NCBI GenBank assembly: GCA_051651625.1
Contig: JBOFSQ010000035.1
Coordinates: forward strand, 40,813 to 104,812
Length of the DNA stretch: 64,000 nucleotides
Direction: 5' to 3'
Origin: JBOFSQ01 sp051651625
GTDB lineage: Bacteria > Planctomycetota > Planctomycetia > Pirellulales > Thermoguttaceae
Below, one piece after another: positions 15,791 to 23,221 of this stretch; the first letter of the stretch is position 1; each line of letters starts with the position of its first letter. The position numbers and the translations under genes were made by a program. Below the pieces are notes generated by a model. It was not told where the DNA came from, searched no databases, and saw only the letters and a program-made list of their open reading frames with translations.

Positions 15791-16369
15791 ATGAGGTTGA
15801 CAAGCATTTTGGTAGTGGCTGTACTGGTGGTTGCGAGTGTTGGTGCGGCTGATGCGAAGAAAGAAGCAGCGGTAAAACCAAACTCGGCGGAGGGAACATC
15901 GGGACCGCTCACGAATGGGTTTTACAACGTTTCACGAGTCGTCGATGGTGACACGATCATCATTCGCAATGCTCGCGGTGAGATCACGCGAGTACGAATC
16001 ATTGGGGTCGATACACCGGAAACGGTCAAGCCAGACACTCCGCCGCAACCGTTCGGACGCGAGGCAACTGAGTACACCAAGTTGCTTATCAGCGAGAGCC
16101 GTTCGCGCGTCCGCGTAGAGTTGGATGGGCCGACCACCGACAAGTATCAGCGAGCGTTAGCACATATTTACGTCACTTCAAAAGGTAACACTAACGGTAG
16201 TCAGCGGGAGCTTTTGGTTAGTGAAGAACTACTCCGCAGCGGTTTAGGGCGAGCGATGCTAAACTTTCCGTTTTCCGACGCAATGAAGTCTCGGCTTCAT
16301 GCCGCCGAGACCGAAGCGAAGGAGCAGCATCGCAACCTTTGGAGCGGTAGCGGAAACGGTGTACTGTGA
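15791..16369 (+). CDS. Secreted thermonuclease (staphylococcal nuclease fold)
   Basis: A 192-residue protein with a signal peptide (residues 1-22, ending GAADAKK) and a staphylococcal nuclease domain: VSRVVDGDTIIIRNARGEITRVRIIGVDTPET, then EATEYTKLLI, ELDGPTTDKYQRALAHIYV and a C-terminal helix ending EQHRNLW. Catalytic-type residues are visible (Asp in VDGDT, Arg in VRIIGVDTPE, Arg in YQRALA). It would cleave DNA or RNA outside the cytoplasm. It stands alone with 135 bp of repeat-bearing DNA upstream. Confidence 0.88.
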   Translation: MRLTSILVVAVLVVASVGAADAKKEAAVKPNSAEGTSGPLTNGFYNVSRVVDGDTIIIRNARGEITRVRIIGVDTPETVKPDTPPQPFGREATEYTKLLISESRSRVRVELDGPTTDKYQRALAHIYVTSKGNTNGSQRELLVSEELLRSGLGRAMLNFPFSDAMKSRLHAAETEAKEQHRNLWSGSGNGVL

Positions 16370-16428
16370 TCCCGATCCTGATCAAGAATTGAACTGTTAC
16401 GAAAACTCCACAAGAAAGGAAAACACAA

Positions 16429-16869
16429 ATGAACATCAAACAACTCACACCGAATGAAACGCGGAAAGCTGCCGAGAAGTTTTTGCAAGGGCGTTGTCCG
16501 CTGGTGATGGCGACGACGGGGGACGACGGTTTCCCCGACGTTCGGTGTCTTGCGGTTGGCGCGACCGACGGCGTTGATGCGATTTGGTTCGCCACCGAGA
16601 CGCACTCCACAAAATCGGCGCAGCTCAAGAAAAACCCGAAGGCAGCACTCTACGCCTACAACTCACAGGAGTTCGGCGAGTGTCGTCTCTACGGCACCGT
16701 CGAGTTTTTGTCCGACCGCGCATCGCGCGAGAAGGTCTGGAAAGATTCTTACGCAATGTACTGGCCCGACGGAATCGACTCGCCCAACATGGTCGTTCTG
16801 AAGTTCAAAATCGAACGGTGCCGCTACGGCACGATGGACGGCGACGCAATTGTCGTCGGCACATTCTAG
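16429..16869 (+). CDS. Pyridoxamine 5'-phosphate oxidase-fold (general stress protein 26-like) protein
   Basis: A 146-residue protein with the split-barrel flavin-binding fold: CPLVMATTGDDGFPDVRCLAVG, IWFATETHSTKSAQLKKNPKAALYAY, ECRLYGTVEFLSDRASREKVWKDSYAMYWPDG. This pattern is typical of COG3871 proteins that bind FMN or related cofactors; the physiological substrate is generally unknown. AAGGAAA lies upstream of ATG 16429. Confidence 0.85.
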   Translation: MNIKQLTPNETRKAAEKFLQGRCPLVMATTGDDGFPDVRCLAVGATDGVDAIWFATETHSTKSAQLKKNPKAALYAYNSQEFGECRLYGTVEFLSDRASREKVWKDSYAMYWPDGIDSPNMVVLKFKIERCRYGTMDGDAIVVGTF

Positions 16870-16883
16870 GAGGAGAAATTACG

Positions 16884-17495
16884 ATGACATTTCAGCAACT
16901 CTCAATCGCAGCCGCGTGTTTTGTGGCGATGGTATTTGTGTCGTCGCAGACGGCGGAGGCGCAGCGTGTTCGCACGCGCGGCATCGTGCGAAGTGTGGCG
17001 GTTCAGCCTACAGCGAAGGGTTACAAAATGCAGGTAGCACTGACTTCAAACGCGGGCGAGAAGTCAGCGTGGACGAAGACGCAAGGCGACGCAACACTCG
17101 CCGACAAATCGGAGCCAGCCGGTTCCGATGACGACACAGTCGTGGTTTACAAGCTCAACGCTGCGCCAACGACGTTTCACTTCGCCGTCCCCGAAGATGA
17201 CTACGAAATCACGACCGACTTTGTGATCAATCCCAAAAATCGCACGGTCACTCTCGTTTCCAGCGGCGGGATCGGGATGTCGTGGGATGTCGCAAGTGCG
17301 GACGATGGTATTGCCTTATCGAAAAAAGTTGTGGCATCGCCAAAACAAGGCACAATCGGCGGGAGCACAACTCACGAATGGAAAATCGTACCGATGCCGC
17401 GCAAACAAGACGACGCAGGAAGCGTCACGTTCGTATTCAACTGGCGTGGACGAGAGCTGGCAACGGCGATTGTTCACATTGAAAACGCAGAATAA
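16884..17495 (+). CDS. Secreted protein of unknown function
   Basis: A 203-residue protein from ATG 16884, with AGGAGG 9 bp upstream. A clear signal peptide (residues 1-26, AAACFVAMVFVSSQTAEAQR) is followed by a beta-rich domain with repeated short strands (HFAVPEDDYEITTDFVINPKNRTVTLVSSGGIGMSWDVASADDG) that could be an Ig-like fold. I recognise no family. It starts 15 bp after the previous gene and ends 32 bp before atpD. Confidence 0.7.
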   Translation: MTFQQLSIAAACFVAMVFVSSQTAEAQRVRTRGIVRSVAVQPTAKGYKMQVALTSNAGEKSAWTKTQGDATLADKSEPAGSDDDTVVVYKLNAAPTTFHFAVPEDDYEITTDFVINPKNRTVTLVSSGGIGMSWDVASADDGIALSKKVVASPKQGTIGGSTTHEWKIVPMPRKQDDAGSVTFVFNWRGRELATAIVHIENAE

Positions 17496-17527
17496 GTCCC
17501 CCTACACACGTTTAACTTGAGGAAGAA

Positions 17528-18973
17528 ATGGTCTCTACAGCTACAGGTAAAATTACGCAGGTTATCGGTTCGACGTTTGACGCCGTATTTGACGAGGCGT
17601 CGCTCCCATCAATCTACAATGCCGTCAAGATCGACAGCGACCGCGGCAACATCAAGATTCATCTCGTAGGCGAAGTGCAGCAGCATCTTGGCGGCGGGCG
17701 AGTTCGCTGCGTCGCACTCGGCAGCACCGACGGTTTGGTGCGCGGAATGGAGTGCGTCGATACGAAGGCACCGGTTTGCGTTCCGGTCGGCAAAGACACA
17801 CTCGGTCGCGTCTTCAATTTGCTTGGGCAACCAATCGACAAACGCGGCGAGGTGAAGGCCGACGAGTTTCGCCCGATCCACACCGACGCCCCGCCGCTCA
17901 CCGACATCAAAACCAACACCGAAGTTTTTGAAACGGGCATCAAGGTCATTGATTTGCTCACGCCGTTTGTACGCGGCGGCAAGGCGGGACTTTTCGGCGG
18001 TGCTGGTCTTGGCAAGACGGTCATTCTGCAAGAACTGATCGCGCGAATCGCGTCGGCTCACGGCGGTTACTCGGTCTTCGCTGGAGTCGGCGAACGAACC
18101 CGCGAAGGGAACGACCTCTGGCTCGAACTTCAAGAAGCCGAAATCGGCAAGACCGGACGCCACGTCATCGAGCAAACGGCGATGGTCTTCGGACAGATGA
18201 ACGAGCCGCCGGGGGCACGTCTCCGCGTCGCACTTTCGGCGTTAACGATGGCCGAATACTTCCGCGACGTTTCGGGAACCGACGTTCTTCTCTTCGTCGA
18301 TAACATCTTCCGTTTCTCGCAGGCTGGTTCGGAAGTTTCTGCGCTTCTTGGACGTATGCCATCGGCGGTCGGTTATCAACCGACTTTGGCATCAGAAATG
18401 GGTGCGCTGCAAGAACGAATCACATCAACGAACAAAGGTGCGATCACGTCTGTGCAAGCGGTCTACGTCCCAGCCGACGACCCGACCGATCCGGCACCGG
18501 CAACGGCGTTTGGCCAGCTCGATGCGTTCATTTATTTGGAGCGTGCGATTTCGGAGAAGGGGATTTATCCGGCGGTCGATCCGCTGGCGTCATCGAGTCG
18601 GGTTCTCGACCCGCAATATGTTGGGCAGCGTCACTATGACTGTGCGAAACGTGTGCAGCAAACGCTCCAGCGTTACCGCGAACTCCAAGACATCATCGCC
18701 ATTCTCGGTGCAGATGAACTTTCCGAAGACGACAAACTAGTCGTGCATCGCGCGCGTCGTATGGAGCGATTTTTGTCGCAACCGTTTTTGGTTGCCGAGA
18801 CGTTCACGGGGAAACCGGGAGAGATCACGCCTCTCGAAGACACGATCCGTTCGTTCGAGGAAATCGCCGACGGAAAATGGGACCATCTTTCGGAAGCGGC
18901 GTTTATGTACGTCGGCACAATCGAACAGGCCGCCGCGCAAGAAGAAAAAATGCAAGCCGCTGCGAAGAAGTAG
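17528..18973 (+). CDS. atpD: F-type ATP synthase subunit beta
   Basis: A 481-residue F1 beta with the catalytic Walker A loop GGAGLGKT at residues 157-164 (Leu replaces the common Val), GERTREGNDLW, the DVLLFVDNIFRFSQAGSEVSALLGR block and FLSQPFLVAETFTG. It is the catalytic subunit. GAGGAAGAA precedes the ATG. It is 12 kb away from atpG, and atpC, normally next, is absent. Directly downstream is a palindromic repeat and then an unrelated ThuA-family gene. Confidence 0.97.
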   Translation: MVSTATGKITQVIGSTFDAVFDEASLPSIYNAVKIDSDRGNIKIHLVGEVQQHLGGGRVRCVALGSTDGLVRGMECVDTKAPVCVPVGKDTLGRVFNLLGQPIDKRGEVKADEFRPIHTDAPPLTDIKTNTEVFETGIKVIDLLTPFVRGGKAGLFGGAGLGKTVILQELIARIASAHGGYSVFAGVGERTREGNDLWLELQEAEIGKTGRHVIEQTAMVFGQMNEPPGARLRVALSALTMAEYFRDVSGTDVLLFVDNIFRFSQAGSEVSALLGRMPSAVGYQPTLASEMGALQERITSTNKGAITSVQAVYVPADDPTDPAPATAFGQLDAFIYLERAISEKGIYPAVDPLASSSRVLDPQYVGQRHYDCAKRVQQTLQRYRELQDIIAILGADELSEDDKLVVHRARRMERFLSQPFLVAETFTGKPGEITPLEDTIRSFEEIADGKWDHLSEAAFMYVGTIEQAAAQEEKMQAAAKK

Positions 18974-18994
18974 TGTAAGCGTTCACGGAATTCA

Positions 18995-19064
18995 GGGCAC
19001 TCGCTTACGCTTCGTGTTCCTATTGACGTAACGCATTAAGAACACGAAGCGTAAGCGAGTGCCC
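18995..19064. repeat. 70-bp palindromic element PAL70, copy 1
   Basis: Perfect 25-bp inverted arms (18995-19019 and 19040-19064; arm core CTCGCTTACGCTTCGTG) flank a 20-bp loop. The same element, including the loop sequence in opposite orientation, occurs at 23042-23110. Half copies lie near 21017, 38785, 45229, 61493 and 62660. As RNA it forms a strong hairpin 22 bp after the atpD stop and could end or stabilise the atp transcript. Confidence 0.85.
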
Positions 19065-19102
19065 GAATCAGCACCGGCATAGCATTAACGAAGCGTCATC
19101 AG

Positions 19103-19131
19103 GATGGATTCCCGCCTACGCGGGAATGACG
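19103..19131. repeat. REP-like short palindrome
   Basis: GATTCCCGCC...GCGGGAATGAC, a short palindrome of the type found throughout many bacterial genomes. Clear further copies lie at about 21067, 22196, 22908, 32684, 33479, 45178 and 45330, always between genes or at their very ends. Half copies lie near 10447 and 38758. Confidence 0.75.
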
Positions 19132-19189
19132 GAGAAGGGCGCAAATCGTGAGCAGGCTCCCAAAAACGTGAACAACACCGGAGGAAAGC

Positions 19190-20959
19190 ATGTCGATTCT
19201 GCGAAGTGTACGCGCCGCCGTTGTCTGCGGCGCGGTTGTGATTTGTCTCTGCTGGTCGCTATCTGTCGCGCGAAGTGAAGAGGCGTGGACTGCGCCGGTC
19301 ATTCACATCGTCGCCGACCGCGTTACAGTCACGCCCGAACAGCGGCGACTTATCGAAGACGCGAGCCCCGCTGAAGCGGTCGTTACGCCGAAGAAAAATC
19401 GGCGGCTCTTGATCTTCGATGTCAACGCAGACTACGGCGGACACGGTGCGATCCCGTATGCCAATCTCGCGTTTGAGCTGATGGGGAAAAAGACCGGTGC
19501 GTTTGAGGCAGTCGTCTCGCGCGACCCGCAGGTCTTCGCCGAAGAGAGTCTGCGAACTTTCGACGCGATCTTTTTCAACAACAACGTCGGCAACATCTTT
19601 ACAGACGCAACTCTTCGTCAAAATGTTGAACGATTCGTAAAGAACGGCGGTGGGATTATGGGCGTTCACGGGACGACCGCCGCGTTTATGAACTGGGCTG
19701 GCCCCAACGCAGGCACCGACGACTGGCCTGCGTTCGGCGAGATGATCGGTGGACGCGGCACCAATCACCGCGAAGGTGACGAGAAGATTTTCGTCGCCGT
19801 CGAAGACCCGCAGCACCCGCTCACGCAACATTTCCCGCGCGATGGGTTTCCGTATCAAGACGAGTTTTTCCGCGTGAGTCCGCCGTACTCGCGTGAAAAA
19901 CAGCGTGTCTTGCTCCGCATCGACAACGTCAAAAGTAATCTCAACCGCGAACCTTATGCTGGCCACAAAGAACGCGCCGACGAAGACTACGCCTTGGCGT
20001 GGGTCAAGGAATACGGGAACGGTCGGTGTTTCTACAGCACGTTCGCGCACAGCCCGAAAATCTTCTGGGACCCCGCGATGCTGCGGTTCTATCTCGCCGC
20101 AACGCAGTTCGTACTCGGCGACCTCGACGCACCCACGCTCCCATCGGCGCAAGTTACGCCCGACATTCTCAACCACGAAAAACTCGGTTGGAAACTTGCG
20201 ATACCCGCGTACACGTTCCACAAATTCACACTCGCCGAAATGCTCGACAAAGTGCAAACGCTCGGCGTTCCGTACATCGGCGGATTGAGTTTCCAAAAGG
20301 TCGGCGGCGGAATCGACAAGATGTTTGATCCGACTGTCTTGACCGACGACGAAATCGACACCATTGCCGGTTGGTTGCGTGAAAAGAATTTGCGGATGCT
20401 GTCGTGTTACTATCACACGATCCCCGGCGACGAGGCGGCGTGTCGTAAACTCTTTGACTTCGCCAAAAAACTCGGCATCAAAGTCTTTCTCAGCGAACCT
20501 GATCCAGCCGACCTCGCAGCGATAGAAAAACTCTGCGAAGAGTACGACATTCACGTTGCGATTCACAATCACGCCCTCAAAGATTCGCCGCACTACGCTG
20601 CCCCGCAGAAACTTCTCAACCTCATCAAAGACCGCAGCCCGTATATCGGCGCGTGCGTCGATATGGGGTACTGGATGCGCGACGGAATCGATCCCATCGA
20701 AGGCATTCGCATTCTGAAAGATCGTGTCAAGGTTGTGCAAGTTCACGACCTAAATAATCGCAACGTCGAAGGCGTCGATGTTGTTTGGGGAACCGGAACT
20801 GGTGCGACGCAAGCGTTCCTCGAAGAGATGCACAAGCTCGGACTCCGCAACGTAATTTTCGACGTTGAGTTTGTTGACCACGAGAAGTGGCTCAACAATT
20901 TGGACGAGTGCAAACGTTGCATTGAATTCTTCAACGACGTTTCCGCGCAGCTTGAATAG
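19190..20959 (+). CDS. Exported ThuA-domain / sugar-isomerase TIM-barrel fusion
   Basis: A 589-residue protein. A signal peptide (residues about 1-29) is followed by a ThuA glutamine-amidotransferase-like domain (about 65-310; LLIFDVNADYGGH, FDAIFFNNN, VKNGGGIMGVHG, ARSPKIFWD-type end AHSPKIFWDPAMLRFYLAA). A xylose-isomerase-like TIM barrel (about 325-585) comes last, with metal-ligand-type motifs VAIHNH, YIGACVDMGYW, VVQVHDLN and FDVEF. Each domain alone is widespread in planctomycete sugar catabolism. The fusion suggests linked steps on one sugar derivative outside the cytoplasm. GGAGGAAA precedes ATG 19190. Confidence 0.88.
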   Translation: MSILRSVRAAVVCGAVVICLCWSLSVARSEEAWTAPVIHIVADRVTVTPEQRRLIEDASPAEAVVTPKKNRRLLIFDVNADYGGHGAIPYANLAFELMGKKTGAFEAVVSRDPQVFAEESLRTFDAIFFNNNVGNIFTDATLRQNVERFVKNGGGIMGVHGTTAAFMNWAGPNAGTDDWPAFGEMIGGRGTNHREGDEKIFVAVEDPQHPLTQHFPRDGFPYQDEFFRVSPPYSREKQRVLLRIDNVKSNLNREPYAGHKERADEDYALAWVKEYGNGRCFYSTFAHSPKIFWDPAMLRFYLAATQFVLGDLDAPTLPSAQVTPDILNHEKLGWKLAIPAYTFHKFTLAEMLDKVQTLGVPYIGGLSFQKVGGGIDKMFDPTVLTDDEIDTIAGWLREKNLRMLSCYYHTIPGDEAACRKLFDFAKKLGIKVFLSEPDPADLAAIEKLCEEYDIHVAIHNHALKDSPHYAAPQKLLNLIKDRSPYIGACVDMGYWMRDGIDPIEGIRILKDRVKVVQVHDLNNRNVEGVDVVWGTGTGATQAFLEEMHKLGLRNVIFDVEFVDHEKWLNNLDECKRCIEFFNDVSAQLE

Positions 20960-21269
20960 ATATAACCGTTCACAGTTGATTCCTACATCCGTCATTCCTG
21001 CGTGAAGCGTCCGAATAAGAACACGAAGCGTAAGCGAGTGCCCGAATCACCATCCGGCGCAGAGGCCGTCATTCCTGCGAAGGCAGGAATCTAAATCACA
21101 CGCCACAAGCAAAACGCGATAACGCAAAGCCGTCATTGCCAACACACAAAAGGGCAGTAGAATTGTCCGACGTTGTTGATGCAGTATCAATTCCCACATC
21201 GCCACGCTTGCCAAATTGGATTCAACCACCGATTCCGTCATTACCGTCAAGACGCTGAGGGAGTCATCC
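20960..21269. repeat. Intergenic region filled with repeat fragments
   Basis: The 310 bp between the ThuA fusion and the short-chain dehydrogenase contains a TAACCGTTCAC motif (20964-20974), a half PAL70 element (about 21017-21045, followed by the conserved GAATCACC tail) and a REP-like palindrome (21067-21092). The remaining 170 bp shows no gene or obvious promoter that I can defend. Confidence 0.7.
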
Positions 21270-22157
21270 ATGATCGACTACGAACTCAAAAACAAGGTTG
21301 TCTTGATTACCGGCACGAACAATCCGAAAGGGATTGGAGCAGCTTGCGCGTTGGCATTTGCGAAACAAGGAGCGAAAGTTGCACTTGTTTACAAAAAATT
21401 GTCGTTTCCTTACGACGACAAAAAAACGGTTGGGGACGGATTTGATTGGTACTACAAAGCTCAAGCCGGCGATTGCGCAGAAGTTGAAAACGAGCTGCAA
21501 AAACTTGGGGCGTCTTATCTCGTTATCAAGGCTGATATTTCTGACGAGGGAGCAATCCCAGCGATGTTCGATAAAATCGAGGACGCTCTTGGCACCGTAA
21601 ACATTTTGGTCAACAATGCCGCAGGCTACACCGAGAACGATTCCATCTTTACGACAAACGACACCGCGATTAAATCCATTTACGGTGTCAATGTTGGCGG
21701 CACGGTGATGATGACGAAAGAGTTTGTCAAACGATTGACAGGCAACAGATTCAGTGAGGAAAAGAGTTTACAAGAAATTTTAGTAAACTACGGCAAGTTT
21801 GAAAAGCAATCGAACGCGAACATTTACGGACGTGTTATCAATTTCAGTACAGATAGGGCGCAGATTAATGCCGGTGAGATTTGTTATGGTTCGAGCAAAG
21901 CGGCGGTTGAGGCGTTGACTCGTGCTATCGCAATGGAAGTCGGTTTTCTTGGCATTACGGTTAATGCCGTTGCACCCGGTCCTACGCAGACGGGTTGGAT
22001 GAATGACGAATTAGTATCTGCTGTACTTCCCGAAATACCGCTTGGCAGAATTGGCACTCCACAAGATATTGCCGACACTGTACTATTTCTTGCATCCAAC
22101 AAGGCGTCGTGGCTGTCGGGACAAGTGATAAAAGTTTCAGGCGGTCACGGATTGTGA
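21270..22157 (+). CDS. Short-chain dehydrogenase/reductase
   Basis: A 295-residue SDR. The N-terminal nucleotide-binding motif is VLITGTNNPKGIGAACA (TGxxxxxGIG with a two-residue insertion). ILVNNAAG follows, then the YGSSK catalytic Tyr-Lys pair and VNAVAPGPTQTG near the end; GGHGL closes the protein. It is cytoplasmic and NAD(P)-dependent, with unknown substrate. A segment at about residues 145-190 is longer than usual (SEEKSLQEILVNYGKFEKQ). I chose ATG 21270 because GAGGGAG lies just upstream; the ORF extends further 5' without a good start. Confidence 0.88.
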   Translation: MIDYELKNKVVLITGTNNPKGIGAACALAFAKQGAKVALVYKKLSFPYDDKKTVGDGFDWYYKAQAGDCAEVENELQKLGASYLVIKADISDEGAIPAMFDKIEDALGTVNILVNNAAGYTENDSIFTTNDTAIKSIYGVNVGGTVMMTKEFVKRLTGNRFSEEKSLQEILVNYGKFEKQSNANIYGRVINFSTDRAQINAGEICYGSSKAAVEALTRAIAMEVGFLGITVNAVAPGPTQTGWMNDELVSAVLPEIPLGRIGTPQDIADTVLFLASNKASWLSGQVIKVSGGHGL

Positions 22158-22194
22158 ACAAGACTCGCGAAATAAAAGAACGCGAAAGGGTCGC

Positions 22195-22227
22195 TCTGGA
22201 TTCCCGCCGAGTACGCGGGAATGACGC
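22195..22227. repeat. REP-like short palindrome
   Basis: GGATTCCCGCC, a five-base spacer and GCGGGAATGAC form a short palindrome between the dehydrogenase and the PIN gene. It is the same family as at 19103 and 45178; the 45178 copy also has the GAGTA spacer. Confidence 0.75.
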
Positions 22228-22288
22228 AGGCGAGAACAATTCAATCGTGAACGAACAATAAACATAGAAAATCTTTTGCGTACCAGCT

Positions 22289-22759
22289 ATGAAACTCCGT
22301 GTTTACGTTGACACCTCTGTTGTAGGCGGGAAGTTTGAAGACAGGTTTGCTGTGGCGTCGAATCGTTTTTGGGACGCGGTGATGGATGGCGAGTTGCGTA
22401 TTTTGGTTTCGCCGCTTCTCGAAGAGGAGGTAAACGATGCACCGCAGCCAGTGCGGTCATTTTTTCGAAGCATTCCCGAATCGGTTATTGAGCGGATTCC
22501 GATGTTGGTCGAGATTGACGATTTGGCTGACCGTTACATTACAGAACAGGTTGTTGGCAAGTCTAGCCGCTCCGACTGTTTGCATATCGCCTTTGCTTCC
22601 GTGTATCGTGCCGATGTTGTTGTAAGCTGGAACTTCCGGCATATTGTCAACATCAACCGCATTCGCGGGTATCATTCCGTCAACATCAAACTCGGTTATC
22701 CGCTCGTGGAAATCAGAACCCCAAACGAAGTGGTGAATTATGAAAACGATGACAGATAA
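22289..22759 (+). CDS. PIN-domain (VapC-like) protein
   Basis: A 156-residue protein: an N-terminal LRVYVDTSVVGG with the PIN Asp, a central acidic region (LLEEEVNDAP) and SRSDCLHIAFASVYRADVVVSWNFRHIVN, which is the second acidic cluster and closing strand of a PIN nuclease. Such proteins are usually RNA-cleaving toxins. The likely partner is the short gene overlapping its 3' end (22740), since no antitoxin gene precedes it. Confidence 0.77.
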   Translation: MKLRVYVDTSVVGGKFEDRFAVASNRFWDAVMDGELRILVSPLLEEEVNDAPQPVRSFFRSIPESVIERIPMLVEIDDLADRYITEQVVGKSSRSDCLHIAFASVYRADVVVSWNFRHIVNINRIRGYHSVNIKLGYPLVEIRTPNEVVNYENDDR

Positions 22760-22934
22760 TCCGCAAACGATTCCCGGTTTCAAGTGTGTAGAGACGATGC
22801 GTGCGATTCGGGACAAACGAGATCGCGTGATGGCAACAATGACGCGCGAAGAACGCCTCGCGTTTCTCGGCGTGACGCTGGCGGTGACAAAGAAATGTGA
22901 ATCGCCTTCGTCATTCCCGCTTTCGCGGGAATGA
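22740..22934 (+). CDS. Small putative partner (antitoxin) of the PIN protein
   Basis: A 64-residue protein starting at ATG 22740 (or ATG 22749) inside the 3' end of the PIN gene. The core (PGFKCVETMRAIRDKRDRVMATMTREERLAFLG) is a charged helix pair of the kind I would expect in a short antitoxin. The last dozen residues (CESPSSFPLSRE) are encoded largely by a REP-like palindrome (22908-22935), so the natural C-terminus has been replaced or extended by repeat insertion. Function is inferred from the context only. Confidence 0.55.
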   Translation: MKTMTDNPQTIPGFKCVETMRAIRDKRDRVMATMTREERLAFLGVTLAVTKKCESPSSFPLSRE

Positions 22935-22991
22935 CGAAACGTGGCGTGAACGATTTTCAAAAAGATTATGGGCAAGAAAGTAAAACGAGTT

Positions 22992-23197
22992 GTAACCGTT
23001 CACGGAATTTGATCGCGTTGTCGTTGGCGTGTTACGATTCAGGGCACTCGCTTACGCTTCGTGTTCTTATTACGTTACGTCAATAAGAACACGAAGCGTA
23101 AGCGAGTGCCAAAAGGACGGACGCGGCGTCCACGAATTGCTGTGAGGATGAATTCCCACCTTCGCGGCGAATAACGAAACGATCCGTGAACGGTTAC
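22992..23197. repeat. Composite element bounded by 15-bp inverted repeats
   Basis: GTAACCGTTCACGGA at 22992-23006 is repeated exactly in inverse orientation at 23183-23197. Inside lie a PAL70 copy (23042-23110, 29-bp perfect arms around a 10-bp loop) and a decayed REP palindrome (about 23150). The 206-bp unit has the layout of a non-autonomous, MITE-like element, but I see no clear target duplication. A second element with the same ends is at 31100-31430. Confidence 0.7.
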
Positions 23198-23221
23198 GAA
23201 TAGACAAAGGAGAAAATTTCA

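Noticed and set aside
1..18973. Sodium-translocating N-ATPase type operon
   Set aside because: N-ATPase operons begin with beta and epsilon and contain atpQ/atpR and no delta. Here a delta gene and the classical F, H, A, G, D order are present.
19259..20746. Long minus-strand ORF (495 codons) opposite the ThuA fusion
   Set aside because: The translation has no recognisable domains and mirrors the codon bias of the real gene on the + strand.
18995..23110. Possible CRISPR array from recurring palindromes
   Set aside because: The repeats are scattered kilobases apart with no regular spacers and no cas genes.
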